64,000 bases of DNA from Paenibacillus sp. HWE-109 (GCF_022163125.1 NZ_CP091881.1:5580001-5644000), one strand, 5' to 3'; numbered from the stretch's first letter, positions 8,107 to 17,915 are shown. The notes: generated by a model not told the origin, from the sequence alone. Made by a program: numbers and translations.

Positions 8107-8424
8107 ATGAGTAACGAATCGTCAGACCACAACCAAGAGCGGAATCCCGGCTTTATTTCGGAAGATCTAGATGCTTACACCGATCTCGAGACAGTCGAAT
8201 CCCAGCGCAATGACCTAATCCCCGAAGAGTTTCCCGAGGGTCCCTACGGCACGAGCCTGCTAGCCGAATCCCTGGGCAAAAGCACACCATGGCGTAAGGA
8301 TCAACGACCGCCTAATCGATTTTCCTATGAGAATCACGAGCTTCACGAGGGCTTGAAACGGGACTACCCCGGTGAAGATGATAATCGCAATGAACCAACT
8401 CTTGCAAACTCCTCGTCTGAATGA
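8107..8424 (+). CDS. Hydrophilic small protein of unknown function (105 aa)
   Basis: A 105-residue, very polar, acidic and proline-containing protein, probably disordered: DLETVESQRNDLIPEEF, then GPYGTSLLAESLGKS and FSYENHELHEGLKRDYPGE. No cysteines or membrane segments. The ATG at 8107 is 8 nt after AAAGGAGG. It follows the DUF3055-like gene by 58 nt and is probably co-transcribed with it up to the terminator at 8441. No family recognised. Confidence 0.7.
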   Translation: MSNESSDHNQERNPGFISEDLDAYTDLETVESQRNDLIPEEFPEGPYGTSLLAESLGKSTPWRKDQRPPNRFSYENHELHEGLKRDYPGEDDNRNEPTLANSSSE

Positions 8425-8440
8425 GGAAACTGTTTCAATG

Positions 8441-8481
8441 AAAAAGGAGCTAAGCGGCTTGTCTGCTTAGCTCCTTTTTTT
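8441..8481 (+). terminator. Intrinsic terminator
   Basis: AAAAAGGAGCTAAGC / GCTTAGCTCCTTTTTTT, ending the 7755-8424 transcript. Confidence 0.93.
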
Positions 8482-8585
8482 GGGCGTCTACTGCTGCAAG
8501 CCTCAGAGCAGAAACCTTTTGAAACCGCGGTGAACACGTTCTTTAGATCAGCGCCCCTTACGAACTCAATACACTTTATTTGATC

Positions 8586-8711
8586 AAAATGGGGCATTTG
8601 AAAAATCTAATGAATCCCCGACACGTTATCTCAAGCAAACAATCACCATTCCGCCTACAAGCTGCTCAATAGCGCCATTTGAGTTCATTAGATTTTCAAA
8701 GTAGCCATTTT
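8586..8711. repeat. Intergenic element with inverted repeat arms
   Basis: The 330-bp spacer 8482-8811 has no convincing gene. It holds TTTGAAAAATCTAATGAA (8597-8614) and its near-perfect inverse TTCATTAGATTTTCAAA (8684-8700). Weaker similarity (AAAATGG/CCATTTT) extends the arms outwards to about 27 bp. Confidence 0.6.
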
Positions 8712-8811
8712 CTTGTCAATAAGCATCATACAGTTCATTAGAAGTGTACGGAATGATTGTGGGGGCGCGGGCGCTGGAGAGCCAACCTCCATAGTGCGAG
8801 GTCTATTCCTA

Positions 8812-10296
8812 TTATTTGCCCAACAATTCCAAGTGACGGCCAATATGGTGGCGAAGTCCTGCGGCGAAGGCATCTTCTTGTTCAGCCAGCGTCTGGAAGA
8901 ATTCGTCGGCAAATTGGTAGCTGCCATCCTCATTCTTCGCTTGCAAGAGAATGCCATACGTGATGTGCAGCAGCTGGCGGGCATTGTTTTCTTCCATATA
9001 ACCCGGCAGATCCGCATCGCTCACTTCAGCCAGAGGGACGATAGCGTTGATGTCCGTTGTCACATGATAGTATGCTGTCGCTTCCTTGAAATGCTCGAAC
9101 GCATATTGGTGCATGCGGCGGTAGAGGGATGGATTGACTTTCGCTACGACGCGCACCGCTTCAAGCCAGTTCGTACCGGCTGTTTTGATATGGAACAAAC
9201 CGTTCGTGTATTGCCCGATCAGCGGGAAAACGCTGAATTTATCACTGCCGGAATGAATGCTTAGCTTGTATTCAAAGTGTACGGCTATCGCGGCATGGCT
9301 GGCCAACTCCCGCTCAAACTGCGCGATGTCGCCAATATAGTCGATTCCCTTCTGGAACTCGCCACAGAAGCGCGGCGCCATGCTGAAAATTGCAACCCCG
9401 CGATCGCGCAGCTCATTCGCCACCAAATAGTGCGCTTCCGGCGATGTCGGTGTCGCCGTCTCGTCGATGGAGATCTCGAAATCGACTGCGCGATCCAAGG
9501 TCACGATGTACTTGCGGAAGATCGCTTCCATGAAATTGATCGCAGCATCATAGATCAGCACATCTTTCTTCAGCGCTTCCGGCGTATACGCCAATGTCGC
9601 ACCAGGCACATTCGGCGCTGACAGTAAGTAGCGTCCTTCATAATGGCTGCGCAGATTTGCCGGCAGCTGCTCATATTTGGCTGCAATTTCCGCTTCTGAT
9701 AAGGATTCGATCGTATTATCAATATTTTCCGAGCAATCGAGTGTCAGCATCGTGAAACCAAGACGCAGCGCATACTCGATGTCTTCTTCTTTCTTCAAAT
9801 GGTCGCCGTCAGCGCCATAACCATCCTTATAGCCTTCTTGGAGGACGGCATAAGCCGCAGCATCCAAGACATCCTCATACGTGCGTCCTGTTAAAGCAAG
9901 CTCACGAATGCTTTGCTGAGCTAGAACGGGACGAATATCTTTGCCGCGAATCGTTTGAATATGACCTGGGCTTGCAATGCCAAGTCGGTCGCCTAACCCC
10001 ATCGTAGCGACCTGCGTACCGAAAGCTTGTGGCGCGGTGTAGGGCAGAAATTGATTAAGCAGCAGACGATTCTCATGGGATAAAGGCGCTATTTTGCCGC
10101 CATCCACGATCTCGCCTTGCAGTTGATCATAAAGATCGCCTTCACCAACAGCAATTAATTTCTTGCCAGCTTCTGTTCTTATCAGAGCAAGAGAAGTGCT
10201 GCCGACATGTGTAAAAGAGGCTTCGTATACATAGATATCAGGTGATGCGAATGCCGATATATTTCCCGATTGGATAGCTTCGATGAGTTGTTTCAT
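8812..10296 (-). CDS. Tagaturonate/fructuronate epimerase-like enzyme (UxaE family)
   Basis: A 494-residue cytoplasmic protein resembling UxaE, which interconverts D-tagaturonate and D-fructuronate in uronate breakdown. Visible conserved parts are GYGADGDHLKKEEDIEYAL (about 158-176), LDCSENIDN, a family-typical DFEISIDET and FEYKLSIHSGSDKFS, with Asp/Glu/His residues suited to metal binding. ATG follows AGGAGG. A divergently transcribed AraC regulator starts 180 bp away, and a weak cre-like site lies just upstream, so sugar-dependent control is likely. The family assignment is by motif recall. Confidence 0.75.
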   Translation of the reverse strand: MKQLIEAIQSGNISAFASPDIYVYEASFTHVGSTSLALIRTEAGKKLIAVGEGDLYDQLQGEIVDGGKIAPLSHENRLLLNQFLPYTAPQAFGTQVATMGLGDRLGIASPGHIQTIRGKDIRPVLAQQSIRELALTGRTYEDVLDAAAYAVLQEGYKDGYGADGDHLKKEEDIEYALRLGFTMLTLDCSENIDNTIESLSEAEIAAKYEQLPANLRSHYEGRYLLSAPNVPGATLAYTPEALKKDVLIYDAAINFMEAIFRKYIVTLDRAVDFEISIDETATPTSPEAHYLVANELRDRGVAIFSMAPRFCGEFQKGIDYIGDIAQFERELASHAAIAVHFEYKLSIHSGSDKFSVFPLIGQYTNGLFHIKTAGTNWLEAVRVVAKVNPSLYRRMHQYAFEHFKEATAYYHVTTDINAIVPLAEVSDADLPGYMEENNARQLLHITYGILLQAKNEDGSYQFADEFFQTLAEQEDAFAAGLRHHIGRHLELLGK

Positions 10297-10317
10297 GAGA
10301 TAAATCCTCCTTTATAT

Positions 10318-10333
10318 TTGCAAGCGTTTGCTG
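10318..10333. promoter_or_regulatory. Weak cre-like site upstream of uxaE-like gene
   Basis: TTGCAAGCGTTTGCTG matches the CcpA-site consensus WTGNAARCGNWWWCAW at 13 of 16 positions. The core is good and the right end poor. Confidence 0.35.
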
Positions 10334-10476
10334 ACTTCTTATACCTTAATCATATCGCAAGCAAGGAGCGTTTTCTCATCATCTATTCCTATTTTCCGCT
10401 AAAACTATTCATATCTTTCACTAAAAACATGCTATACTAGCTCCATAACGGATTAACGATCAAAGGAGTCCTCCCG

Positions 10477-11325
10477 ATGTCCCGCACTGTCACTTATGGA
10501 AACGAAGAAGAAGGTCCCTTCTATATCCAACATATTCATCGGTCCGGTTCTTTTGAACGGACTCAGCATATGCATGATCTATTCGAGATTTATTATTTGT
10601 ATGAAGGCGAACGCATGTATTTCATACGTGATCGTTCCTATCTGATTCTCCCTGGCGATCTGGTATTGATTAACCGGCGAGATGTTCATGCGACCTCTGA
10701 TTCGGATAAACTTGGACATGCGCGGGTTGTGATCAATTTCAGCGACACTTTTCTGGGCAGTGCGCTCAAGGACGCTCCCTTCCTGCTCGATGCCATTACC
10801 CATAGAACGCCTGTATTGCGGCTTGATCTGCCTACCCGGCGCATAGTCGAAGATATTTTCGGCAAAATGGTTCATGAAGCCAAAGAAAATCAGCTCGGCC
10901 AAGATTTCGCGCTTGCGCATTATTTGGTTGAGCTGCTGCTGCTGACGGCCCGTTACATCCGTGTCCATCCCGTCACCTCGCCCGAGCACGTCTCTCCTTT
11001 GCATCGAAAAATATCGAATATCGTACGCCATATCAACACGCAATATGCAGAACCCGTGCGACTCGAAGAGCTCGCTGAGCGCTTTGAAATCAGCCCTGCT
11101 TATCTAAGCCGCATGTTCAAGGAAATCACCGGATTTTCGATGGTTGAGTATGTCAGTCTTGTTCGTGTGCAAGAAGCTCAAAGACTGTTAACCCAAACGA
11201 ATATGAAAGTGATCGTCATCGCTGAGCAGGTCGGCTTCGGCTCGTTAGTCCAATTCGGACGCGTATTCCGCCAAATGACCAAAACGACTCCGCTGCGCTA
11301 CCGGCAATCCCGCTACTTAGTTTGA
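10477..11325 (+). CDS. AraC-family transcriptional regulator
   Basis: A 282-residue regulator with an N-terminal cupin-like sugar-binding domain (about 20-100, containing QHMHDLFEIYYLYEG and LILPGDLVLINRRDVHAT) and a C-terminal double helix-turn-helix (about 183-280; ISPAYLSRMFKEITGFS and AEQVGFGSLVQFGRVFRQ). ATG is 8 nt after AAGGAG. It is divergent from the uronate epimerase-like gene, which is its most likely target. The effector is unknown. Confidence 0.9.
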   Translation: MSRTVTYGNEEEGPFYIQHIHRSGSFERTQHMHDLFEIYYLYEGERMYFIRDRSYLILPGDLVLINRRDVHATSDSDKLGHARVVINFSDTFLGSALKDAPFLLDAITHRTPVLRLDLPTRRIVEDIFGKMVHEAKENQLGQDFALAHYLVELLLLTARYIRVHPVTSPEHVSPLHRKISNIVRHINTQYAEPVRLEELAERFEISPAYLSRMFKEITGFSMVEYVSLVRVQEAQRLLTQTNMKVIVIAEQVGFGSLVQFGRVFRQMTKTTPLRYRQSRYLV

Positions 11326-11538
11326 TAAGATAGGGTGTTGACTACATTGGCTTGTATCTCTGCCATCGCTATGATAATTCCACTTTTCCCGCTAAATAAC
11401 GTCTAGCCGCTAATGACTTTCTCGCGTTCCATGGCCCAGCCGCTCTTCGCGACGCCTTTAGTGGAGACCCAATCGTTCTAAACAGACTAGTTCCAAAGAA
11501 ACTGGTTATGATGAGGAGTTTAACAGGGCGTTACAGAG

Positions 11539-11590
11539 AGAAAAAGACGGCGTTTACTCCCGAATGCGGGAGTAAACGCCGTCTTTTTCT
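11539..11590. terminator. Bidirectional terminator
   Basis: A perfect 24-bp stem, with left arm 11539-11562 and right arm 11567-11590 and loop AATG, with A/T tracts at both ends. It serves the convergent AraC gene and the secreted hydrolase gene. The rest of the 300-bp spacer 11326-11626 shows nothing else. Confidence 0.92.
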
Positions 11591-11626
11591 ACAAAACAAT
11601 AAGTTGATTTAAAAGGAAGCATTTTT

Positions 11627-13606
11627 TTATTGAACCTCAACAAGTTGCCATTGCTGACGGTTATTACCTGCATACTCCCATGTTTTGAGCTGTACGCCGT
11701 TTGCAGGATCATCAACATCGATTACATAGGTTGGATTATTCCTTACCGCGATTTTAAAGTTAGAACCGCCAACATTAGTCAAAAGGAATTGCTGCCGGTC
11801 ATTCCCCACATACTCCCATGATTGAGTAACGGTTCCATTCGCTGGAGTCCCGCTTACATCTAATCCATAGTTTGTATTGTTTCTTACAGCTATCCGGTAA
11901 TATCCACTACCAACATCGATAAATTTGAATTGTTGCCGATCATTCCCAACGTATTGCAACACCTGTGCTTTACCACCGTTGTTTACAGTACTAATATCAA
12001 GAACATAATTCGGGTTCGACTTAGATTGGATTTTGTACCACTTGGTTGGGTCAATCGTTGTGACACCTCCCCCTGAATGAGCAGCAGCTGCGGCAGCTGT
12101 AAATCTGTCAATTGAGGTTTGACTTTGTCCCATATTTGTCCACATTCTCATGTTGTAAGCCATTGCTTGCTTCTTATCTTTAGCGTTCGTCGCAATCGAG
12201 TTAAAGGAATCATATGACAACGTCGTTGTAATTGGTTGGGTATCTCCAGTTCGTACTCCCCAATCATCGGATTCCGTCGTAAAATTCCCGAATGCGAATT
12301 CACCTTTGAAAGGACCAGAAGTATATTTACCATTTGATATCGTTGAACTAAAGAGATCCCCCGAATTACCTTCACCGAAAAAGTAATCTTCGTAATCTGT
12401 TAAGCGTGGTCCGGCATCATAAACATACGAGGAATTGAAAGAAACTAGACGGTCGGGATTGCCAGCTCTCGCAGATGCAGTCAAACTTTCATATGGCGCA
12501 GGATAATAAAGTGCACCGTCATCAAACATCCAGCCGTCCAATTTTGTCCCGTAGCGATTACCAATCTCTGCTACAATGTTTTGCCACTTGTTAATCGCCG
12601 ACTCTTTTCTAGCATAATTACCGTTTGGTGATACAGTCCAGAAATTGTTCCACCAGTCTAAGTTCGGATTACTGTCATGTCCAGTATGATAGTAGAACAT
12701 GACTCGTATTCCTTTGTTCTTTAATGCAGTCAGCATCTTGTCCAAATAATCTACGCTACTTGTTCTTCCCGTTAGTACATTATCTATTGAAGTAATAGGC
12801 GCCGGCACATAATAAGACGTCCAGGTAATCGACCAAACGACGAAATCCGCTCCCATATTCGCTACTCGATCAGCAAAAGCATTATAGTCAAAATTGGCGT
12901 ATGGCGTCGGCCAAGAGGGTTGTGTTCCATCAGGATTACCGCCCCACTGTCCCCATTGATACATTACGCCAACAGGGCTACTCGTCATCCAAGTCGCTTT
13001 AGATTTACTATTCGCGATACTTGTTTGAATAGCGGTTAAAGAACCGGATGGAATTAACTCTAGTGACTTCAACTGCATATTAATTGAACCTGAGAGAGCT
13101 TTAATTGTTACCGTTGATGTACCAGCCGGGATTGAAATTTGGCCCAGTCTGAGTTTATCCCATCCATTGCTCCCAATCGTGTAACTCGCTTTACTCGAGC
13201 CATTACTTACTTGTACAACGACACCACTGCTTCCATTAATTAAAGCATCAACATAATATTTGCGGGCAATCGTCGATTTTACGGTCCATGAAAATTGTTG
13301 AGTAGCAGAACTCCAGCCTGTCACTTTTTTACCTTTATATGGCTTTCCACCATCAAGATCAGTTACTGTCAATCCACTACTAAGGTTGGCCTGATCTGCT
13401 ATTAAATATGAAATGTTATTAGATGAAAGATCTACCCATCCTTTTGAATGATCCATAGCCGTATAAAATGCTGTTAAATCGGTGAGTTGATCTGCGTAGG
13501 CAACTTTGGACTTTCCAGGGAATCCCCCCAACAAACTCAAACTTATCATTAGCGCAATTAAACCCACGACCGACCATTTTTTCAACTTGAATTTTCTCAA
13601 TTTCAT
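11627..13606 (-). CDS. Secreted alpha-L-fucosidase-like glycoside hydrolase with ricin-type lectin domain
   Basis: A secreted protein of about 659 residues. It has an N-terminal signal peptide (basic start, hydrophobic core, AYA-D near 38-40), a beta-rich carbohydrate-binding-like region (about 45-190), a TIM-barrel-like part resembling GH29 (about 195-520, with RYGTKLDGWMFDDGALYY holding candidate acidic catalytic residues) and a C-terminal beta-trefoil (about 525-659). The trefoil shows three repeats ending RQQFKF, RQQFLL and RQQWQL. The usual GH29 HHDGF motif is not seen, so the substrate is uncertain. Two ATGs are adjacent; either could start. A cre site lies about 130 bp upstream. Confidence 0.75.
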   Translation of the reverse strand: MKLRKFKLKKWSVVGLIALMISLSLLGGFPGKSKVAYADQLTDLTAFYTAMDHSKGWVDLSSNNISYLIADQANLSSGLTVTDLDGGKPYKGKKVTGWSSATQQFSWTVKSTIARKYYVDALINGSSGVVVQVSNGSSKASYTIGSNGWDKLRLGQISIPAGTSTVTIKALSGSINMQLKSLELIPSGSLTAIQTSIANSKSKATWMTSSPVGVMYQWGQWGGNPDGTQPSWPTPYANFDYNAFADRVANMGADFVVWSITWTSYYVPAPITSIDNVLTGRTSSVDYLDKMLTALKNKGIRVMFYYHTGHDSNPNLDWWNNFWTVSPNGNYARKESAINKWQNIVAEIGNRYGTKLDGWMFDDGALYYPAPYESLTASARAGNPDRLVSFNSSYVYDAGPRLTDYEDYFFGEGNSGDLFSSTISNGKYTSGPFKGEFAFGNFTTESDDWGVRTGDTQPITTTLSYDSFNSIATNAKDKKQAMAYNMRMWTNMGQSQTSIDRFTAAAAAAHSGGGVTTIDPTKWYKIQSKSNPNYVLDISTVNNGGKAQVLQYVGNDRQQFKFIDVGSGYYRIAVRNNTNYGLDVSGTPANGTVTQSWEYVGNDRQQFLLTNVGGSNFKIAVRNNPTYVIDVDDPANGVQLKTWEYAGNNRQQWQLVEVQ

Positions 13607-13735
13607 CATCCTCTGCTATGATTTGCAAAAAAGGTGCTGCATCTTACTTAATTGATTTCAATCGGATCCTTTCACCCCCTATGAAGGTTTCTCTACTCAT
13701 TCAGCAAAAGTGTCTGAAACCCAATCCCAATATTT

Positions 13736-13751
13736 ATGACAGCGTTTACAA
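13736..13751. promoter_or_regulatory. cre site (CcpA operator) upstream of the secreted hydrolase
   Basis: The minus strand reads TTGTAAACGCTGTCAT, matching WTGNAARCGNWWWCAW at 15 of 16 positions. It lies about 130 bp upstream of the hydrolase start and suggests glucose repression. Confidence 0.7.
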
Positions 13752-13852
13752 ATTCTTGATGCCCTATAGCTGTGTTAATTATTGGATAAAGCAGAATACT
13801 GAGGCGCAGCATCGCAAAATCCCAAATTCATTGTGTTTATACATTTATGAAT

Positions 13853-13868
13853 AAGTAAGCGCTATCAC
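13853..13868. promoter_or_regulatory. Second cre-like site
   Basis: AAGTAAGCGCTATCAC matches the CcpA consensus at 14 of 16 positions with the full AAGCGCTATCA core. It lies in the 460-bp spacer 13607-14065, which otherwise holds only AT-rich sequence. Confidence 0.5.
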
Positions 13869-14065
13869 ATTCATAAACATATCAAATAATAATTGAATTG
13901 AACATAAACAAACTACGGATCTGGATATAGAATATTTACAGAATTCATTTCTACTTGAAGCAAGGAAGAGACTGACCGCCTCTTCCTTTAAGATACATAA
14001 CTATTTAGTCATGAAGTATTAATATTTGCTTCTCTGCTTTGATTAATAACTTTGAAAGCGAAGTA

Positions 14066-16180
14066 TTATTGGGATACGTAATGAGCTGGAAAATCAGGTA
14101 GAAGCCCTACTTTTGACAGATCAATTTCACTGAAACCAAGTTTTAATGCTGGTGAACCTTCCTTCAGCGAAAAGTCCCCCTGCTCGGGATCTGTAAATAA
14201 TGGATCTGCAAATACCGAATGTCTATCCCAACCTAATGATTTCCATTCATCAATGCTATAGTGTTCGGTACGGCTGCCTAAGGGTCTAAAATGTACAGTT
14301 GCCTTAAAGTAGCCCAGATCGTTAAAGAAAATATTATAGTCTAGCTCCTCCACCCATCTGCTTTCTAGAGGTGGACCAATAAACTCGTACAGTTTTCCTC
14401 TAGACTCCCCTTTTTCGAAATTAATATCTACTTCAGGATTGTCAGCATTCGAATGTGCAACAATAATATTCCGCAAGAAACGATCATGATTATGCTCGTA
14501 ACCGATATGGATCCCTGGAGGATTCGCTGGGTGATAAAAAATATTATTTTCAACTAAGCGATAATCACCTTCACGTAACTTTATACTTATCCCAATACAC
14601 ACATTGTGATGAATGTGATAATGTGATGAGCCATCATCAAGATCAATGCCCCAGCCACTATTGTCAACAAATCTATTGTTTCGAATTGTTACAACTTCGC
14701 GCGCATCTTTTTTAACATCTCCTGCACAGTGTGAAGCTGGGCCATGTGATTGTTCCAAACACCAAAATCGATCTCTTCCCCAAGAATTAAACGGACCATG
14801 ATCACCTGTTTCTTGTACGGTATTGTGGATATCGTTATATTCAATAACGTGGCCCCCCCAGGTTCCATCGTTAATACAAATCGCAGCTCTTGGAATGTGA
14901 TGAATATGATTATGAGCAATCGTATGATTTCGTCCAACGGAAATAAACACGCCGGCAGTTTGCTTTCCATAAAAACCAATATTATTAATTTCATTATTAG
15001 CAACTAGTATGTTGGCGGGGTACGCATGTTGGCTTCCCATTGTTAGATGTTTTGAACCAACAAGACAGATTGCACTTTCACCTGCATCCGTAATTGAACA
15101 TCCATAGATCCGATGATCTCGGTTGAAGTCGCTTATGAAGATAGCGTTTCCTCCCACTGCATCAAATCGGCAGAACTCAATACTGCATTTTTCTGCTCCT
15201 TCCAGGTACACTGCTCCTCCACGGTGAATGGACCAGTCTCCAAGTGAAGGTGCTTCATACTTTTCCATATATGTCGTAGTCGTTTGTGTCATATGAAAAC
15301 CATTAAATCCTATATTTACTACTGGATTCTCTTGAGTCCCTCTAATTTCGATTAATCTCTGTAATTGAGGGACCTCAAAAATCGCATCCTCCAAATTTAA
15401 ATCCGGCATAGGATAGTAATATAACAAGCCGTTCTGAAAGTCAGCATACCACTCCCCTGGACTATCCAGCTCTTCAAATACATTCTCAATAAAGAACCGT
15501 GAGCGCTGGTCAATACCTGTTGCATCTTCCCCCTGCATCACGTCATTTATTTGAAAGCCGCCTTTTCCAAAGGTAATGGTATGATCTTCCCAATCTATCG
15601 CTTTAATTTTCCATTGTAAATTTCCCCAGTAATTTTTTCCGAAAATATGAAGTTCTGCCTCTTCGGGCTTACTCCACCTCTTGTCCGTAAACTTTTGAGG
15701 ATCGAATTTCATTTCTCGATGTGGCCACTGCAACTTACAATCAGCTGGATATGTGTATCCACTCACCCCAGGAATAGACGGATCATACTTCGGGTAGCGT
15801 GCACGAATTTGTCGTTTACCATTTACAAATAACTGATTGAACGGCAAATGCTCCTTAAGCATTTCGGGTACTTCAGCAACAAAAATCCCATCACGGTAGG
15901 GTCTCCAAGCCACGTTCAACTTTCTCCCCCCACTTACTACTGCATGCTCTTCAGAGTAAGTGGAAAAAGAAGTAAATGAGTCTTCTTCTGTTAGTGTTAA
16001 TGTTTCATGTAAATAATAGGTTCCCCCACGAACTACAACTTGCACTACTTGATCTTTCATCACATTAGTTACACGATAATTCCGAGCAGCCCGCTGCGCT
16101 TGCTGAAACGTTGCAAATGGGAGTTGTTCTGTACCCGGATTGGCGTCGTCTCCTGCAGGAGATATATAAAATGGCATCAT
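14066..16180 (-). CDS. Right-handed parallel beta-helix glycoside hydrolase (GH141-like)
   Basis: A 704-residue protein without a signal peptide, so probably cytoplasmic. It opens with FYISPAGDDANPGTEQLPF, typical of right-handed beta-helix proteins. The second half shows repeating beta-helix rungs (NNEINNIGF, AHNHIHHIPRAAI, EYNDIHNT, IRNNRFVDNSGWGIDL, HHNVCIG). GH141 enzymes (alpha-L-fucosidase or xylanase) have this build, but family and substrate cannot be fixed by eye. It follows the two ABC permease genes by 26 nt in one operon, so it may process imported oligosaccharides. Two tandem ATGs; the second (16177) has better spacing from AAGGGG. Confidence 0.7.
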   Translation of the reverse strand: MMPFYISPAGDDANPGTEQLPFATFQQAQRAARNYRVTNVMKDQVVQVVVRGGTYYLHETLTLTEEDSFTSFSTYSEEHAVVSGGRKLNVAWRPYRDGIFVAEVPEMLKEHLPFNQLFVNGKRQIRARYPKYDPSIPGVSGYTYPADCKLQWPHREMKFDPQKFTDKRWSKPEEAELHIFGKNYWGNLQWKIKAIDWEDHTITFGKGGFQINDVMQGEDATGIDQRSRFFIENVFEELDSPGEWYADFQNGLLYYYPMPDLNLEDAIFEVPQLQRLIEIRGTQENPVVNIGFNGFHMTQTTTTYMEKYEAPSLGDWSIHRGGAVYLEGAEKCSIEFCRFDAVGGNAIFISDFNRDHRIYGCSITDAGESAICLVGSKHLTMGSQHAYPANILVANNEINNIGFYGKQTAGVFISVGRNHTIAHNHIHHIPRAAICINDGTWGGHVIEYNDIHNTVQETGDHGPFNSWGRDRFWCLEQSHGPASHCAGDVKKDAREVVTIRNNRFVDNSGWGIDLDDGSSHYHIHHNVCIGISIKLREGDYRLVENNIFYHPANPPGIHIGYEHNHDRFLRNIIVAHSNADNPEVDINFEKGESRGKLYEFIGPPLESRWVEELDYNIFFNDLGYFKATVHFRPLGSRTEHYSIDEWKSLGWDRHSVFADPLFTDPEQGDFSLKEGSPALKLGFSEIDLSKVGLLPDFPAHYVSQ

Positions 16181-16206
16181 TTTCCCCTTCTTTCTAGATG
16201 TAAAAA

Positions 16207-17022
16207 TTAGTCTTTTACTGCTCCTGAAGTTATTCCGTTAGTAATGTAACGCTGAGCGAGAATAAATATGAACAATGCCGGTAATCCCAGAAGAACTAAT
16301 GCTGCATAGAATCTACCTTGATCAGCGGGATTGAATCCGAAATTACTTTTGAAAGAACTAACGGCAACTGTTGCAGTCATTAACGAAGATTTTGTTGTAA
16401 ACATAAGTGGAAGCAAGTAATCTTGAAACGACCAAACTGTGCATAAAACACCAAGGTTAATGAGTGCTGGTCTAGCTAGTGGCAGATAGATGTGGAGAAA
16501 TGTCTGGAATGAAGTTGCTCCATCCATATGTGCGGATTCCATTAGCTCATTTGGCAAATTATCGAAAAAATTTCGAAGCATTAATACAGCAAATGGTAAG
16601 GTGAGCACAACTTCTGCAAAAATCACTGCTGTCAATGTGTTGTACAGATGTACACCTTTAAGTATATAAAAAAAAGGCACAAGAACGACCACACCCGGAA
16701 TTGACAGACACATCAGTACGAATCCATAAAGCCATTTTTGCCCAAAAAAGACTAACTTCGAGAAAGCGAATGCTGATAATGTTCCGATGATAAGAATTAG
16801 TGCTGTACCCCCTGCAGCAACTACTACCGAATTTATAAATGGCTTATATATTTTTATTCCGCCAACTTCGTGAGTAAATAAATAGGTATAATTGGCAAAG
16901 CCATTGACTGCAAGTGAATTTTTTAATGCTACCACAATGGGAAATACCCAAAGTAAAGCAACCGCAAAAACAAATATCTGAACACCAACTCGTTCTTTGC
17001 GACTAGACAGGATAGTATTCAA
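16207..17022 (-). CDS. Carbohydrate ABC transporter permease (MalG/CUT1 type)
   Basis: Inner-membrane permease of 271 residues with six predicted membrane segments. The EAA loop that contacts the ATPase is at about 180-200 (ELMESAHMDGATSFQTFL). It pairs with the MalF-like permease ending two nucleotides upstream. No dedicated ATPase gene is nearby; as in B. subtilis, a shared ATPase (MsmX-like) encoded elsewhere probably drives import. Confidence 0.92.
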   Translation of the reverse strand: MNTILSSRKERVGVQIFVFAVALLWVFPIVVALKNSLAVNGFANYTYLFTHEVGGIKIYKPFINSVVVAAGGTALILIIGTLSAFAFSKLVFFGQKWLYGFVLMCLSIPGVVVLVPFFYILKGVHLYNTLTAVIFAEVVLTLPFAVLMLRNFFDNLPNELMESAHMDGATSFQTFLHIYLPLARPALINLGVLCTVWSFQDYLLPLMFTTKSSLMTATVAVSSFKSNFGFNPADQGRFYAALVLLGLPALFIFILAQRYITNGITSGAVKD

Positions 17023-17024
17023 GA

Positions 17025-17915
17025 TTATTTCCCCCTTTTAGACTTGCTAGGAACGTAGAGACGGAGTTGGAAGAATGAGATCACGAGTGCAACCAATAGC
17101 AATACTACCGATCCCGCTGAGACAAAACCTATATTTGAACCAGCAGAATGAATGAAATTATACATATATACACTAGAAATTTGCGTACTGTTGCCAGGCC
17201 CTCCACCAGTCATGAGATAAATTCTTTCAAACTCTCTAAAGCTCTGAAGCAACGTTGAAATGATAATTGTTATATGTGCATTTTTTAATAATGGGAATAC
17301 GATGTTCCATAGCATTCGTGACATTCCTGCGCCGTCTAAAACCGCTGCTTCTAGGACACTTGGATTAATTGTGGTTATGTCTGCACTATAATACATCATT
17401 GGGATTCCAATTAAAAAAATACCAACAGCCATTACAGAAATATAAGCCCAATTTGGATCTCCAAGCCATTGCTGAGCTAGAAATCCCAATCCAATTGCAT
17501 TTAAGAATTGATTGAGTGCACCAAATCTATACTCTAACATTCCTGAAAACACGGTGGCGATTAAAGCCATTGGCATAATTGTAGGGATAAAGAAAAGAGC
17601 ATGAATAATTTTTGAACCCTTAAACTTTTGACTTAGGAAAACGGAGATAATGAATCCAAGTGTCATACTAATAAGAATCGTTGCTGCCGAAAAGACAATA
17701 TTGTTCAATATAGATTTAAAAAACTTAACATCAGTCAATACCAAACGATAATTATCAAAGCCTACATAAGTAGAGTGTAGGAAAGATATATCACCGTTAA
17801 TAAAACTAGTTTTAACCAAGAAAAATAAGCTATAAACAATAAAAACTGCAAAAACAACCAGAAGCGGTAGGATGTACAGATATGCTGTAAATTGATTTCT
17901 CCAACCGGATCCCAT
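17025..17915 (-). CDS. Carbohydrate ABC transporter permease (MalF/CUT1 type)
   Basis: A 296-residue permease with six membrane segments. The EAA loop is near 195-215 (EAAVLDGAGMSRMLWNI). The ATG at 17915 is 8 nt after GGAAGG; a GTG three codons upstream overlaps that site. It forms the channel with the MalG-like protein and lies downstream of the binding-protein gene across a hairpin. Confidence 0.92.
   Translation of the reverse strand: MGSGWRNQFTAYLYILPLLVVFAVFIVYSLFFLVKTSFINGDISFLHSTYVGFDNYRLVLTDVKFFKSILNNIVFSAATILISMTLGFIISVFLSQKFKGSKIIHALFFIPTIMPMALIATVFSGMLEYRFGALNQFLNAIGLGFLAQQWLGDPNWAYISVMAVGIFLIGIPMMYYSADITTINPSVLEAAVLDGAGMSRMLWNIVFPLLKNAHITIIISTLLQSFREFERIYLMTGGGPGNSTQISSVYMYNFIHSAGSNIGFVSAGSVVLLLVALVISFFQLRLYVPSKSKRGK

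Noticed and set aside
8713..9264. 183-codon plus-strand frame
   Set aside because: Antisense to the uronate epimerase-like gene; composition not protein-like.
13618..13854. 78-codon plus-strand frame in the 13.6-14.1 kb spacer
   Set aside because: No ribosome site, odd composition, and it covers cre and promoter sequence of the hydrolase gene.
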